DNA of 64,000 bases. Source: Nothopassalora personata (Eukaryota; Ascomycota; Dothideomycetes; Mycosphaerellales; Mycosphaerellaceae). The notes beneath the pieces were generated by a model that saw only the letters and a list, made by a program, of their open reading frames with translations, ran no database searches and was not told where the DNA came from. The position numbers were made by a program, and so were the translations under genes. The first letter of the stretch is position 1, and each line of letters begins with the position of its first letter. The DNA is taken from contig CM066298.1 in the NCBI GenBank assembly GCA_033816765.1, positions 2,453,801 to 2,517,800 on the forward strand. Direction: 5' to 3'. Of this stretch, positions 52,059 to 62,089 are shown piece by piece.

Positions 52059-53111
52059 ATTGTGCTAGATCCACGTAAATGATCTGTTGAATATGCAAGA
52101 TCATTGATTGTGCTGGAGCAGCTCGCTCTTTTGAAGGAGATCTGCCAGGGCTTCCATGTATCCAGTCTGGCATGCATTGACGTGCAGTCAAGACGTGCGT
52201 GACAGGCAGCGCACAAGAGCTGCCAGTCGTTCATCGGCTAAGCAGATCTAGGCGCGGCTGTTTACAACTCCACAGTGTCGGAATGCTCAACTTCGTGCCG
52301 TCATGCAAGGGACTCAGGACCCATTGTGTTTATGACCTGACCTTAGAGCATCGGCGCCTGTCTGGGAGTCCTGTACGTGAAGTCACAGAATTGCACTGCT
52401 AATAGGACAGCCAGCAAGTCAGACTCCCTCGAGAGTGTGGTACGTGCCCGTGCCAAATGCAGTATCAGGGTACTACCAGGAGTACCTACAGCTGTAGGCA
52501 AGTTTGTTCCAAATGTTTCAGAGTCCAGCTCTGATCAATATGATCACAAAAGAAGGGCCATGTATAACACTTCGTCAGTGCTGACGCGTAACAAATCGCG
52601 CACCTCAGAGTCGCGTTCAGCCAGGATGAAGGGCCACGGAGACTCAATGCTGCGATCCAGAGGCAGTAAGTCGAAGACCAGTCATCCTCCAGCCGGGAAG
52701 GCCTATTTCAACGTCAGTACATGCTCGCTTCACTTCAGCTTCAGAGCGTTTCACATGCTCTCACTTCGTGCACAGGCTCCTGCTTCGTACCACCAACTTC
52801 AAATCGCCGCGATACTAAAGCCTGTTTTTGCCTCGTCGGCATCATCACCGCAACACCTTCCACTTCCTCTTGAAAACTCACCAGGACATCACATTCATAG
52901 ACCAACACCGCCTCCAACACCAACTTCTCCACCGAGCAGGCTCACACGCCTACAACTACCAGGTCTTCGCCGGGTGGGCTGCCAGCCCTACGTTAGTCAT
53001 AGCTGAGGACCTCACCAAAGCATCACCTTCGCCGAGTGGGCCTCCAATCCTACCACACACACACCAGCTTCACCACACCAGATCACCATCTCCATCCACC
53101 ATCCACCGCCC
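52059..53111. other. Intergenic region between two divergent genes
   Basis: About 1 kb separates the PAN/WSC gene (minus) from the F-box-like gene (plus). Small frames (for example 52,377-53,006 plus) overlap and lack domains. From 52,840 the sequence is rich in CCA/CAC, typical of a 5' leader. Confidence 0.5.
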
Positions 53112-54641
53112 ATGGCGCCCAAATCCATCCACCTAACCGCCGGCTCCCCCAAACCCAAGAAATCCTACATCCCTCGCAAACCCCTCACAACCCAAGGCAA
53201 GATCCTCAAAGCCATCGCTACAAAAGAAAAGAAAGCCAAGAATCAGCCGCGCGAAGCGCCTGCTGGCAGTGAGAACGTCTTCGGCACCGCCATGGCCGAT
53301 GATGACGATGCAAAGCCCAAGAACTACAAGGCAAAATCTTTCGCACCCCCAGATGAGACAGACTACCTAGCAGAAGAGCTAAAGAAGCGAAACCTCGCTA
53401 AAGCTCGGGGCAACAAGAAGGAAGGATGGAGTCTTCGGAAGAAACCGCTCACAACGCAGCAGAAGATTGCTGCGGCGATTGCGGTAAGAAGGACGAAGGG
53501 TGGTGTTGCGAATACCGCGCCGAGTGTGCCTGTGGCGAAGCGAGGGAAGAGGGAGACGCCAGGTCTGATGAGTATCCTCAAACAGCAGGATAAGGGGTTC
53601 CTGCCGATGACAACGGAGGGGAGAGAGAAAGGGGAAGGTGGAGGAGCTGCGTTGAGTTGGAATGATATTAAGACTGCGGAGGATATGAGGCGGGAGAAGA
53701 GAGAGGAGGAGAGGCTGAGGAGTGTGTCGTTTCAGCCGACGTTGAGGGCGAGGAAGTGGAGGGCTCTGCATGGGGTGAAGGACTGGCCTGTGAAGAAGGA
53801 TGACGGGTCCAAGAAGATCAAGGATGCCAAGGCGCATGCTCTAGGGCAGGGCGAGAAAACTCGACCGCCAGGAACCGGAAGGGAAGGAGGAAAAGCTACT
53901 GCCAAGTCCAAGTCCACCGCTGGCTGGTTCACGGGCCTTCCAGATGAAGTCCGCAACCGGATTTGGAGACTCGTCGTGATCGACGAAAAGAGCTGCGTCT
54001 GGCCCACGTCTCCTACCGGTCGCGAACAGCCTGACTTGGCGATGACTTGCACGCAGATCCGGCGGGAAGTTCTGCCGATCTACTACGGTCTCAACACCTT
54101 CGGGATCAGTCTGCAGAAGGAACCCATGTCTGCTGACTCAGCTCACACATTCCAGAAGAAGAAGGCGCTTACGGGTCTTGCGGCGATGCATAAGTGGGCC
54201 AGCACAATCGGCAACGAGAAGGTGGCCTGGCTATCCATGATTCGGAATTGGGCTTTCGAGTATCAGGATCCGGCATTGAGGTGGGGCCAGAGAGCTATGG
54301 TTGATGATGACGACTCGTTCGTGATATCGATGCGGATTAAGCCCATTGTCAGGCAGGATCGTCCAGAACGCGAAGAAGATCTCGGAGAGCCAAAGGGCGG
54401 TGAGGAGGTACGGCAGCCCGTCAGCACCGCAGATGTGGAGGTGCATCTCGAAGCATCGTGCTTCATGCGCGGTTGGTCTGAGTGCGGTAAGTGTCGGGTA
54501 CAAGAGACACCGATCGAACTTGCGGCGGCCGTCATGTGGATGCTGGAGGTCGGTGTCTCTGCCAATACGCTCTACAAGGTCGCCAATGAGTTTCGAGGCA
54601 TGCTCCGGACATTGACCAGAGCGAGGTGTGTCCGCAGCTGA
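53112..54641 (+). CDS. Basic protein with F-box/2EXR-like domain
   Basis: 509 residues, no intron. The first 280 residues are basic and low-complexity, with two related motifs (SYIPRKPLTTQGKILKAIA and SLRKKPLTTQQKIAAAIA), an internal duplication. Residues about 285-350 hold the characteristic GWFTGLPDEVRNRIWRLVV ... LAMTCTQIRREVLPIYYG segment of the F-box-like/2EXR proteins that are expanded in Dothideomycetes and other Pezizomycotina. F-box proteins link substrates to SCF ubiquitin ligase through Skp1; whether these divergent forms do so is uncertain. A Cys-containing segment (CFMRGWSECGKC) is near 455. The Lys-rich N-terminal part suggests nuclear or nucleolar location (inference). Confidence 0.7.
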   Translation: MAPKSIHLTAGSPKPKKSYIPRKPLTTQGKILKAIATKEKKAKNQPREAPAGSENVFGTAMADDDDAKPKNYKAKSFAPPDETDYLAEELKKRNLAKARGNKKEGWSLRKKPLTTQQKIAAAIAVRRTKGGVANTAPSVPVAKRGKRETPGLMSILKQQDKGFLPMTTEGREKGEGGGAALSWNDIKTAEDMRREKREEERLRSVSFQPTLRARKWRALHGVKDWPVKKDDGSKKIKDAKAHALGQGEKTRPPGTGREGGKATAKSKSTAGWFTGLPDEVRNRIWRLVVIDEKSCVWPTSPTGREQPDLAMTCTQIRREVLPIYYGLNTFGISLQKEPMSADSAHTFQKKKALTGLAAMHKWASTIGNEKVAWLSMIRNWAFEYQDPALRWGQRAMVDDDDSFVISMRIKPIVRQDRPEREEDLGEPKGGEEVRQPVSTADVEVHLEASCFMRGWSECGKCRVQETPIELAAAVMWMLEVGVSANTLYKVANEFRGMLRTLTRARCVRS

Positions 54642-54922
54642 AGAGCAGAGGCAAGCCATTAGACATGCCGATCTCGCCAGCTGAAGACAGTCTTCCCACG
54701 AACGATGAAAGCCCTCCAGACATGGTTGAACCACGATGCTGCTTGGGGCATCACGCCCACAAGATTGGCTGGATCGCGCAATAGTGCTTCGATGACAGTA
54801 CGATCTTCTCAGCAGCTCTTTCTCGCCTCGGAGCGTGACCCTGGTATGAGCAGCATAGAAGTCCCGAGCTTCGATGTCCTTTGAAGCCAGCTCCAGAATC
54901 ACTTTTCGGTTTCAATTCCGTC
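54642..54922. other. Convergent intergenic spacer
   Basis: 281 bp between two convergent stop codons. The minus-strand frame 54,231-54,902 mostly lies antisense to the F-box-like gene and has no domain. Confidence 0.5.
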
Positions 54923-55654
54923 TCAGACATCCTTCAACGCCCTCTTCACCAACTTCTTTTGACTCTCCACATCTAAGCCTTGCTCATCCACCTCTTTCAA
55001 AAGTCTCCCAATCATGACCGTCTCCCTCACACTCCCACTATCGATCCAGACCCTCCCATTCCTCCCCACCGCAAACTCAAACCTGACCTTCTCGCCCACC
55101 TCCTCAAGCACCACAACGCCTCCTTTACTCTTCCCACTCTTGTCCGTCCCCATCATCAACCTCCTCGCGAAACAGGGAGTGACCCAGAAACTCATCCCGC
55201 CCGTCAACGGTCCCATGCCCTCTCCCTTGCCCGTCGCAGAGTTCAAACATTCAATCTCCGTGTCCTCCCATCGTGACGCGCTGCATACTCTCGCATAAAC
55301 CATATCGCCCGCTTTGAGTTGCGGCCGGGATTTCTTGTTTGCGCCTTCGAAGGCGAGTTGACCTAGCAACGCGTGAGGTGTGTGGGGTGTGATGGAGCAG
55401 AAGTAGACATCGGAGCCGGAATGGTGGATCTGGGCGATGACTAGGTCGCCGACGGAGGGCAGATATCGGCCGTGAGGATGTTCCAGCCAAAGGGCGGACT
55501 TCTTGGGGTCGGTTTGGAGGCTTCCGGCGGTGGTGGTGAGGATTGTTTGGGGTGGGATGTGGCGGAGGCCGGGGCCGAGGGTGAGGGTGCCCTTTTTCGA
55601 TTTCGGGAGCCGGTCGGTGGGGATTTGCTCGCCGGGCAGCAGGATAGTGGCCAT
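54923..55654 (-). CDS. RRP40: Exosome subunit Rrp40 (S1/KH cap protein)
   Basis: 243 residues. The order fits Rrp40: an N-terminal beta domain (MATILLPGEQ, TLGPGLRHIP), an S1 domain at about 68-140 (RYLPSVGDLVIAQIHHSGSD, LKAGDMVYARV), and a C-terminal KH domain with the G-x-N-G loop as VGRNGRVWI near 200. Rrp40 is one of the three RNA-binding cap proteins of the nuclear and cytoplasmic RNA exosome, which guides RNA into the 3'-5' exonuclease. Length fits fungal homologues. The start chosen is the ATG that gives the conserved MATILLPGE opening. An upstream ATG at 55,800 opens a different, overlapping frame and would act as a uORF if transcribed. It is divergent from SSZ1 with 232 bp between the start codons. 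Confidence 0.88.
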   Translation of the reverse strand: MATILLPGEQIPTDRLPKSKKGTLTLGPGLRHIPPQTILTTTAGSLQTDPKKSALWLEHPHGRYLPSVGDLVIAQIHHSGSDVYFCSITPHTPHALLGQLAFEGANKKSRPQLKAGDMVYARVCSASRWEDTEIECLNSATGKGEGMGPLTGGMSFWVTPCFARRLMMGTDKSGKSKGGVVVLEEVGEKVRFEFAVGRNGRVWIDSGSVRETVMIGRLLKEVDEQGLDVESQKKLVKRALKDV

Positions 55655-55886
55655 CGTTGTAGATGATGTGTATGAGACGTCTTCACGTCCGATGCCACAG
55701 GCACTTCATTCAGCTTCCAGATATCTAAGGTTTCGGGTAGATCCGAGGCGATTTTGGGGGCTCCATTAAGGGCTTCGCGAATTTTGGTGAGGCCGTTCAT
55801 TTATTTACTGCTAGCGCCAGAGCCGTTGGCGGTTCCTTCTTGCTGTACAATACTACTGTTACAATACAGCGAGTGATACAGCCAAC
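55655..55886. promoter_or_regulatory. Bidirectional promoter region RRP40/SSZ1
   Basis: 232 bp between divergent start codons of two ribosome- and RNA-related genes. It includes a short near-palindrome (TACAATACTACTGTTACAATACA) at about 55,845-55,868 just before the SSZ1 leader. Shared control is an inference from the distance. Confidence 0.45.
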
Positions 55887-57671
55887 ATGAGCGGACAAAC
55901 CTCAGGCACCGCGACGCCTGCACAGGTCGAGCAGGAGACGCAGTCGGGACGAGTCGCGATTGGCATCTCGTTCGGCAATTCGTACAGCAGCATTGCCTAC
56001 ACCAACCCTTCCGACGGCAAGGCAGAAGTCATCGCAGATCCAGACGGCGACCGACAGATTCCCTCGATCCTCTCATACGTCAGCGGCGAGGAATATCACG
56101 GCGCCCAGGCCAAAGCCCAGATCGTCCGCAACCCACGAGACACAATCACCCACTTCCGCGACTTCATTGGAAAGCCGTTCAAGGACATTGATCCTTCGCC
56201 ATGCCAAGCGAGCGCCCACCCGATCGAGAAGGACGGTTCGGTAGCATTCCAGGTGCAAGAAAAGGTCTCAGAGCAGGAGGATGGCCCGAAGCCGGAGAAG
56301 AGCACATTGACCATTAAAGAGGTTACAACAAGACATCTGCGGAGACTGAAGCAGTCGGCGTCGGATTACCTTGGCAAGTCTGTCAACGCTGCAGTAATCA
56401 CAGTCCCATCCGACTTCTCAGACGCACAAAAGATTGCTCTCACCAAGTCTGCACAAGAGGCTGGCCTTGAGGTGCTCCAGTTCATCAACGAGCCGACTTC
56501 TGCTCTTCTTGCACACGATGCGAAGGTTCAGCTGAACGGTGAGGTGACATCTTCGCAAGACAAGAACGTCATTGTGGCAGATCTCGGTGGCACTCGGTCT
56601 GACGTTGCCGTCATCTCAAGCAGAGGTGGCGTCTACAGCACTCTGGCGACTGCACACGATTACGATCTCGGTGGCTCGAGCTTGGACAGGGTCTTGATCG
56701 AGTACGCAGCGAAAGAGTTCCTCAAGAAGAACAAAAACTCAAAAGACCCACGCGAGAACGAGCGCAGCTTGTCGAAACTCACACTTGAAGCCGAAGCAGT
56801 GCGGAAAGCGCTCAGCCTGAGTGCCTCTGCCTCTTTCTCAATCGAATCGCTCTCCGACGGCATCGACTTCAGCTTGAGCGTCAACAGATCACGATTTGAG
56901 CTTCTCGCCAACAAGGTCCTCATGTCCTTCACCCGTCTGATCGAGAGCGCTGTACAGAAAGCTGAACTGGACGTCCTCGACATTGACGAGATTCTGATCT
57001 CGGGTGGTACCGCGCACACGCCAAAGATCGCATCGAACCTTCAATCGCACTTCGCAGTGAGCACAACGGTCGTCGCACCAAGCACAAGCCCGACTGCGGT
57101 CAACCCAAGCGAGCTTACACCACGAGGTGCCGCAATTCAGGCCTCCCTCATCGCAGAGTTCGAGCAGCAGGATATTGCGGAGAACACCGAGGCAGTGGTC
57201 ACCGTCACCCCACACCTCGCGAGCGCCATCGGCCTCGCAACCGGCGACGATCAGTTCGCCGTCATCATCCCTCCCCAGACTCCGGTTCCTGTGCGGAGAA
57301 CAGTTCAGATCCCCGTCAAAGCTGGCGGCGATGTGCTGTTGAAGCTTGCTGAGGGCGTGCGGGAGATCAAAGTCACTCAAGCGGAGAAGCCAGCTACGAA
57401 TGGTGCCAACGACGACGATGACGAGGACGATGACGAGGACGATGACGATTCGGACGATGAGCCAGAGGAGGTCAGGGAGAAGGTCTGGAAGGCTGGAAAG
57501 ACACTTGCTGAGGTTGGTATCAAGGATGTGAAGAAGGGCGGTAAGGTTGAGGTGCAGGTCAATGTCGCAGCTGATCTGGCTGTGTCTGTTGTTGCACGGG
57601 AAGTTGGTGGCAAGGGCGGTGTGAGAGGAAGTCTCGAGGCTGGGCAGCCGCAGGCGAATGGAAGCGCATAA
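55887..57671 (+). CDS. SSZ1: Ribosome-associated Hsp70-like chaperone Ssz1
   Basis: 594 residues, no intron. The Hsp70 ATPase fold is recognisable: GRVAIGISFGNSYSSIAYT (phosphate 1), VPSDFSDAQKIALTKSAQEA, FINEPTSALLAH, VADLGGTRSDVAVIS (phosphate 2), DLGGSSLDR and ILISGGTAHTPKI. The substrate-binding part is short and degenerate, and there is no EEVD or HDEL end, which separates it from Ssa, Ssb and Kar2. Ssz1 pairs with the J-protein zuotin in the ribosome-associated complex that stimulates Ssb on nascent chains. A strongly acidic insert (Asp/Glu run at about 510-535) lies in the C-terminal part, where fungal Ssz1 proteins commonly vary. The start follows a CAACATGAG context. It shares its upstream region with RRP40. 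Confidence 0.88.
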   Translation: MSGQTSGTATPAQVEQETQSGRVAIGISFGNSYSSIAYTNPSDGKAEVIADPDGDRQIPSILSYVSGEEYHGAQAKAQIVRNPRDTITHFRDFIGKPFKDIDPSPCQASAHPIEKDGSVAFQVQEKVSEQEDGPKPEKSTLTIKEVTTRHLRRLKQSASDYLGKSVNAAVITVPSDFSDAQKIALTKSAQEAGLEVLQFINEPTSALLAHDAKVQLNGEVTSSQDKNVIVADLGGTRSDVAVISSRGGVYSTLATAHDYDLGGSSLDRVLIEYAAKEFLKKNKNSKDPRENERSLSKLTLEAEAVRKALSLSASASFSIESLSDGIDFSLSVNRSRFELLANKVLMSFTRLIESAVQKAELDVLDIDEILISGGTAHTPKIASNLQSHFAVSTTVVAPSTSPTAVNPSELTPRGAAIQASLIAEFEQQDIAENTEAVVTVTPHLASAIGLATGDDQFAVIIPPQTPVPVRRTVQIPVKAGGDVLLKLAEGVREIKVTQAEKPATNGANDDDDEDDDEDDDDSDDEPEEVREKVWKAGKTLAEVGIKDVKKGGKVEVQVNVAADLAVSVVAREVGGKGGVRGSLEAGQPQANGSA

Positions 57672-58337
57672 ATGGCCACGAGGATATGAAGACGCTGGCC
57701 ACAAGTCAGCAACGGGAGTCTGTTCGTCGACACGGCTGTGGTAGGGTCGTTGCATCAGCGGGCGTTACGGGCGGGCATAAAAGGATTGCCAAGATAGATC
57801 GATGAAAGCTATGTTGTTGTACCTGTTCTCAGGGCTGGTGTACAGCTTCCACGATATTGCTCAGAGATGAACAGGTCTAGAGGTTGAGACTGATCGTACC
57901 GAGATCGAGGTAGTGCTTTCGAAGCATCATCATCGGGACGGAAGTGATGTGCATCGCGATCGTGCCTTCCTCCTTCATCACGGCGAGTGGTTCTCGGCAC
58001 TTGGCGGTGTTCTTGCTGCGTCGCGCGCGCCTGCTCGTGCCTTTCCCCCGCCCCCCCCCCCCCCCCTTGACCTGTTTGACCTCAACGCCACCGCAACTTT
58101 CTCAATTGTATGAGAGCGACCAACACACGATCATAATCCGGAACGACTCCGCTCACACCGCCAGAGTGAGCGTGAAGATGGCGCGGCACCAAGACACCAC
58201 GACTTCAACTCAAGCAGCCATGGTCGCAGGGCAGAAGGAGAAAAGCAGCGTTAATACAAACTGGAATGCCATCATGACTGCTGCTGCCAGAGCTCTGCTC
58301 AAAGAGCGCCCGAACTGGCCGCCAATGCTGCGCTACC
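57672..58337. other. Intergenic region with poly-C run
   Basis: No convincing gene. A pyrimidine-rich stretch ends in about 18 consecutive C (about 58,049-58,066), preceded by CCCCCG. The plus frame 57,944-58,345 runs through it and is likely chance, although its last 55 codons could belong to an alternative first exon of the next entry. Confidence 0.45.
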
Positions 58338-58638
58338 ATGACTGACTACGACAGACCATCTGCCACGTGCATGTGATGATGCACTGACATACTTTGACAG
58401 TGGCATCCAGTACCTGCGCAATTGCCTCGACAAGAAGGAAAAGAAACTGCACATCCGGCTTGCAAAGATGCAGAGTGCTCTAGCTTATCTCAATATTGAT
58501 GCTCTGCGGAAGAAGCTTCAGCTGGTGAAGGCGGCCAAAGAAGCCAAGGACGAGTACTTCGTCAGTCGCCGCATGTACACGAGTGAGCTGGCGAGAGAGC
58601 CATCTCCTTCCCCACACTACGACTACGACGCTGAATAG
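58338..58638 (+). CDS. Possible small coiled-coil protein gene
   Basis: An open stretch 58,401-58,638 encodes a helical, charged sequence (CLDKKEKKLHIRLAKMQ, then LRKKLQLVKAAKEAKDEY) ending in a Pro/Tyr/Asp tail. A TTTGACAG acceptor with an upstream CTGAC branch-like site stands directly before it. An ATG at 58,338 followed by ten codons to a GTGCAT donor would join in frame, but the implied intron is only about 34 bp, shorter than the others here. The true first exon may lie further upstream. I recognise no family. Confidence 0.35.
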
Positions 58639-58725
58639 TGATGACACCGCCTCATGAGCAGCGTGGAGAGTCATCATAATACGGAGTGCTGCAACTGCAC
58701 GACGCCTCTTCATACCAAGACATCC

Positions 58726-60130
58726 CTACATCGACACCTGGCCCGTCGCCACCACACCGTTCGCCAACTTCACACCACCATCCCACTTTCCATCCTTTCG
58801 CTCCCACTCGACACTACCCATACTGGTGGTTCGCAACACGTTCGCCTTGAAGGCCGAGAGCTTTTCGCACTTCTTCGAGAGAATGTCCAGGTCTTCTGTA
58901 GATGGGAAAGTTTTGGCCATGACGCCGGAGCCTACGCGTCGCTTCATGTCAGCATTGCTTCGAAATGTATCTTATCGACTGTGGTAATGCGAATCGGCTG
59001 TGGGGTACATATCAGATAGCTGTAAGGAAATGACCTGAACTCACGTGGATTCTGCACTTCCATGAAGAACTGTAAGCTCGGGTTGGCAACAATCTCCACC
59101 TGCTCCAACTCCTTACACGGCTCCAGTGCTTTGAGCAGCTTCTTCTTATACTCCTCACCCGGCTCCACCTCCGCCGTAGCTTGCAAAACCATCGTATTCT
59201 TCTGCACCCCAAGAACCTTCTGCAACATGTCCGCAGTCAGCGTATAAAGCGTGGTATTCAACGCCCTCAACCCTTTCGGCGCAGTCTCCTCATCTGTCAG
59301 AGCTTTCACCAACGGGTCCGCCAGACTCTTGTTGAACGCCATGATTCCTTCCTTCCCCGCTGCTCCTTCGACATTCGTCGGATCATCTGGATCGTCTTCC
59401 GCCGTCTCGGGTTCGGACAGGTTAAAGGAACAACTTATGAGACCGGGTCCAACCAGCAGTGGGAGTTCCGGCGCCTGGATCTTGCCCATGAAGTCTTCAT
59501 CCGAGTGTCGGAAAGTATAGTTTATCTCCAGAAACATCAGACCCCTCCTCGCCTCGCCCGGCTCTTGTGATGTATTGTACGTCACCCAGGGCGCGATGTG
59601 CTCGAAGAAGTGCGGCTTTGCGAATACATCGAGGAGATGTAGTGCTCGGAGGTTCTGCCATGTTTTGAAGGCTTGGATGGCGTCTTTTTGGCTGTCGGTG
59701 GTGATTCCGGCGAAGAGTTGGGAGTAGATTACGAGGGATTTCAGGTTGGGGAGGCGTTGGGCGAGGGTTGTGAGGAAGCCGGCGGGATAGCCCATGGAGA
59801 AGAGTTCGAGGGTGAGGGATTCGATCGATTGGGGCAAGGGAGGGATCGACCAGGACTTGGAGAGTTCGTCTTGGTATTCGGTCATTTTGATGTCGGCTGT
59901 GAGGGTTAGGGCTTTGAGGCCTTGGGCCTGTGTGGGATGGAGTGTCAGTTGTGATTTTGCTGTATCTTGGAGGCTCCTCACGTCGGGTCGTCTTCTTCGA
60001 CGCCTGATTCTGGACCTACCTCTGGTGGAAACTCTGGCACATTGAACGATTGCAATGGTATCTGAGCACCTTGTGCTTGGTCTGGAGCGACAGGCTGGCC
60101 TGGGAGCAGTGCGGGATCTGTTGTTGCCAT
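58726..60130 (-). CDS. Conserved-looking unknown protein, three exons (LRR-like stretch)
   Basis: My model: exon 1 60,130-60,020, exon 2 59,927-59,045, exon 3 58,931-58,726 (1,200 bp, 399 residues; divisible by three). Introns of 92 and 113 bp have GTAGGT/ACACAG and GTGAGT/CGTAG borders and CTGAC-type branch sites. The N-terminus is MATTDPALLPGQPVAPDQ. Residues about 38-150 contain spaced leucines (IESLTLELFSMG, LPNLKSLVIYS, QNLRALHLLDVF) like leucine-rich repeats in F-box-associated proteins, but no F-box is visible. A 457-codon frame through intron 1 (58,944-60,317) would give an unlikely Arg-rich N-terminus and lose the third exon, so I prefer the spliced form. The function is unknown. Confidence 0.65.
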
Positions 60131-60694
60131 GGCTATGGCTGGTTTTATGGGCAGATAAGAGAAGAACTGTGGCTACGAGAGATAATGTGGACGATATGAG
60201 GGGAGCCGCAGTATACTCGATGTTGATGTCGTGCTCAAGGAGGCCTTGGTCTTGGTAAGAAGACGGCAGAAGACGGGAGAATTGTAGAGGAGGAGATGGG
60301 AGCCATTGTGCCTGCAAGGTACACCTTCGCTCAGCTGGATGCTCGTGAGCTGTCGGATGGTAAAGGATGTGCGGAGTATGCAGGGAAATCGGCAGGGTTG
60401 AGGTGAAGGTTCCGGAGACGCGTTGAGGGGTTGAGATGCTGAGATAACCAGACCAGTATGCTCCTGATACAGAGTAGCTCGAGCCATGGTCTGATACTCA
60501 GGAGGCATCAGCGGTGTGACGTCCGCATGCGTTCACATGTCAATAGAAAGCTTTCTCACAATAACAAACTCTCATCAAAGGACTCCACAGGATCAACCAC
60601 ACGCTCGCGTAGTCATCTGAACCCTGTCGTTTATACTGAGACTCGATCACATCTCCACGACCAGACCGTCAGACCCGCGAGCCTGCGCACCAAA
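60131..60694. other. Divergent intergenic region
   Basis: 564 bp between the unknown three-exon gene (minus) and the RRT8-like gene (plus). The short frames are not convincing. It presumably holds the two promoters. Confidence 0.45.
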
Positions 60695-61591
60695 ATGGCG
60701 GACAACATCAAGAAAACGGCCAAGGAGGAGGCCAACAGAGTGCAGCAGATTGCCAATGAGGGTGTCAGATCTGGCACCTACATCTACCCAATCAAGGTGA
60801 GCCTGCGATATCACGCCGAGTAGCTGGCTTATACTGAGACGTTGTAGGGCATCTTCTACCTCCTCTCTCACAAGGAACTCCGCAAGCCACTTCTCTCGCG
60901 CCTGATCCCGACCATGACCTTGGGAGCAGGAATCACAACACTGATGTTTCTGTTCACTTACCTTCCACAGCTGGCCGTCTTGGTCTTCACATCCGGACCA
61001 ATTGCCGCACTGACTACTATCCTGCTGGTGCTTTCCGAATCCAGCACCGTCACCATGGTCCTTTCAAAGAGTCTCCTCATCGAGGACGCACTGATCGACA
61101 CGTTCGACGCAACTCTTATTCTGAAAGGCCAGACCGCTCTGGTCGAGAAGCAGCGCACTGTCAAGGGCTCCGGCGTCGGCGACGCCTTTCAACGTCTTGG
61201 TAGGCTTGCCACCAAGCCTTTCGCAAACTTCTCACCGCAGGCCATCATCAAGTACTTGATGTACCTGCCGCTGAACTTCATCCCAGTGGTCGGAACTGTC
61301 ATCTTCGTCATCCTTCAAGGCCGCAACTACGGACCTTCTTCGCACGCCCGCTACTTCCAGCTCAAGGGCATGAACAAGGTCCAGCAGGAGAAGTACGTCG
61401 AGGCACGAAAAGGCGCTTATACTGCTTTTGGCGTGCCGGCTGTTCTGTTGGAGATGATCCCGGTGGCTGGTATCTTCGCGGCTTTCACCAATACCTGCGC
61501 CGCTGCACTTTGGGCTGCTGATTTGGAGAACAACCAGGGCACCGCGCAGAACTTGCGGGAGGAAGTGGCGAAGGCGAGCAAAGGTGACTAG
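60695..61591 (+). CDS. RRT8/LDS-like (EI24-type) integral membrane protein
   Basis: Two exons, 60,695-60,796 and 60,848-61,591, separated by a 51-bp GTGAGC...GTAG intron; 281 residues. The start MADNIKKTAKEEANRVQQ is followed by the loop SGTYIYPIKGIFYLLSHKEL, typical of the fungal RRT8/LDS1/LDS2 proteins related to EI24. Membrane segments are visible at about 55-75 (TLMFLFTYLPQLAVLVF), 75-100 (IAALTTILLVL), 180-205 (YLPLNFIPVVGTVIFVILQ) and 240-265 (GVPAVLLEMIPVAGIFAAF). In yeast these proteins sit on lipid droplets and the outer spore wall; in a filamentous fungus the role is not established. Without the intron the downstream frame would start at an internal Met, losing the conserved N-terminus. 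Confidence 0.75.
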
Positions 61592-62089
61592 GAAGTTCTT
61601 GTAAGCGAGGCATTGGGCCTGGCACAGACTCTACACAGATGGTTGTTCTGGGGGTTGATCCACTTTGTGCTCTCGCAGCTACTGAATATCTTCAGAGGGC
61701 TTCTCTCAATAGGCAAAACACGCGAAGAAGGAACGCGGAGGAACGAGTAACGAGCGTCGACAGCGTCATCATGAAGTGAAACTCTAACTGCGACTGCGGC
61801 TGGAAGATGACCCAGTCGCCTTTGCAAGACGAGAGTCGGAAGTTGGAAGCTGACAGTGGTTCAGATTCAACCATGTTACGTAGGAGCAGTATAACACAGT
61901 CACCCAAGGCCATTTGAACATTCAGCGAAGCTCCAACGTCACACAACGCACAGCCACGTTCTTGATGGCTAGATCTAGGTCGCACAGGTGGCGGAGCCAT
62001 GGCAGCTGAAGTCAACCTCCATGAAACATTACAGCGGCAGGAGCACACACCGACCACTTCGATTGCCGCACTCATTCCTGACGTTCGAC
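61592..62089. other. Intergenic region and leader of the HET gene
   Basis: About 500 bp with no independent gene. An in-frame ATG at 61,988 would extend the HET protein by 34 residues of ordinary composition. Confidence 0.45.

Noticed and set aside
52377..53006. 209-codon plus ORF upstream of the F-box-like gene
   Set aside because: No domain, unbalanced composition, and it overlaps leader-type sequence. Kept as intergenic.
55441..55800. 119-codon minus ORF overlapping the RRP40 start
   Set aside because: It is out of frame with the conserved Rrp40 reading; at most a uORF.
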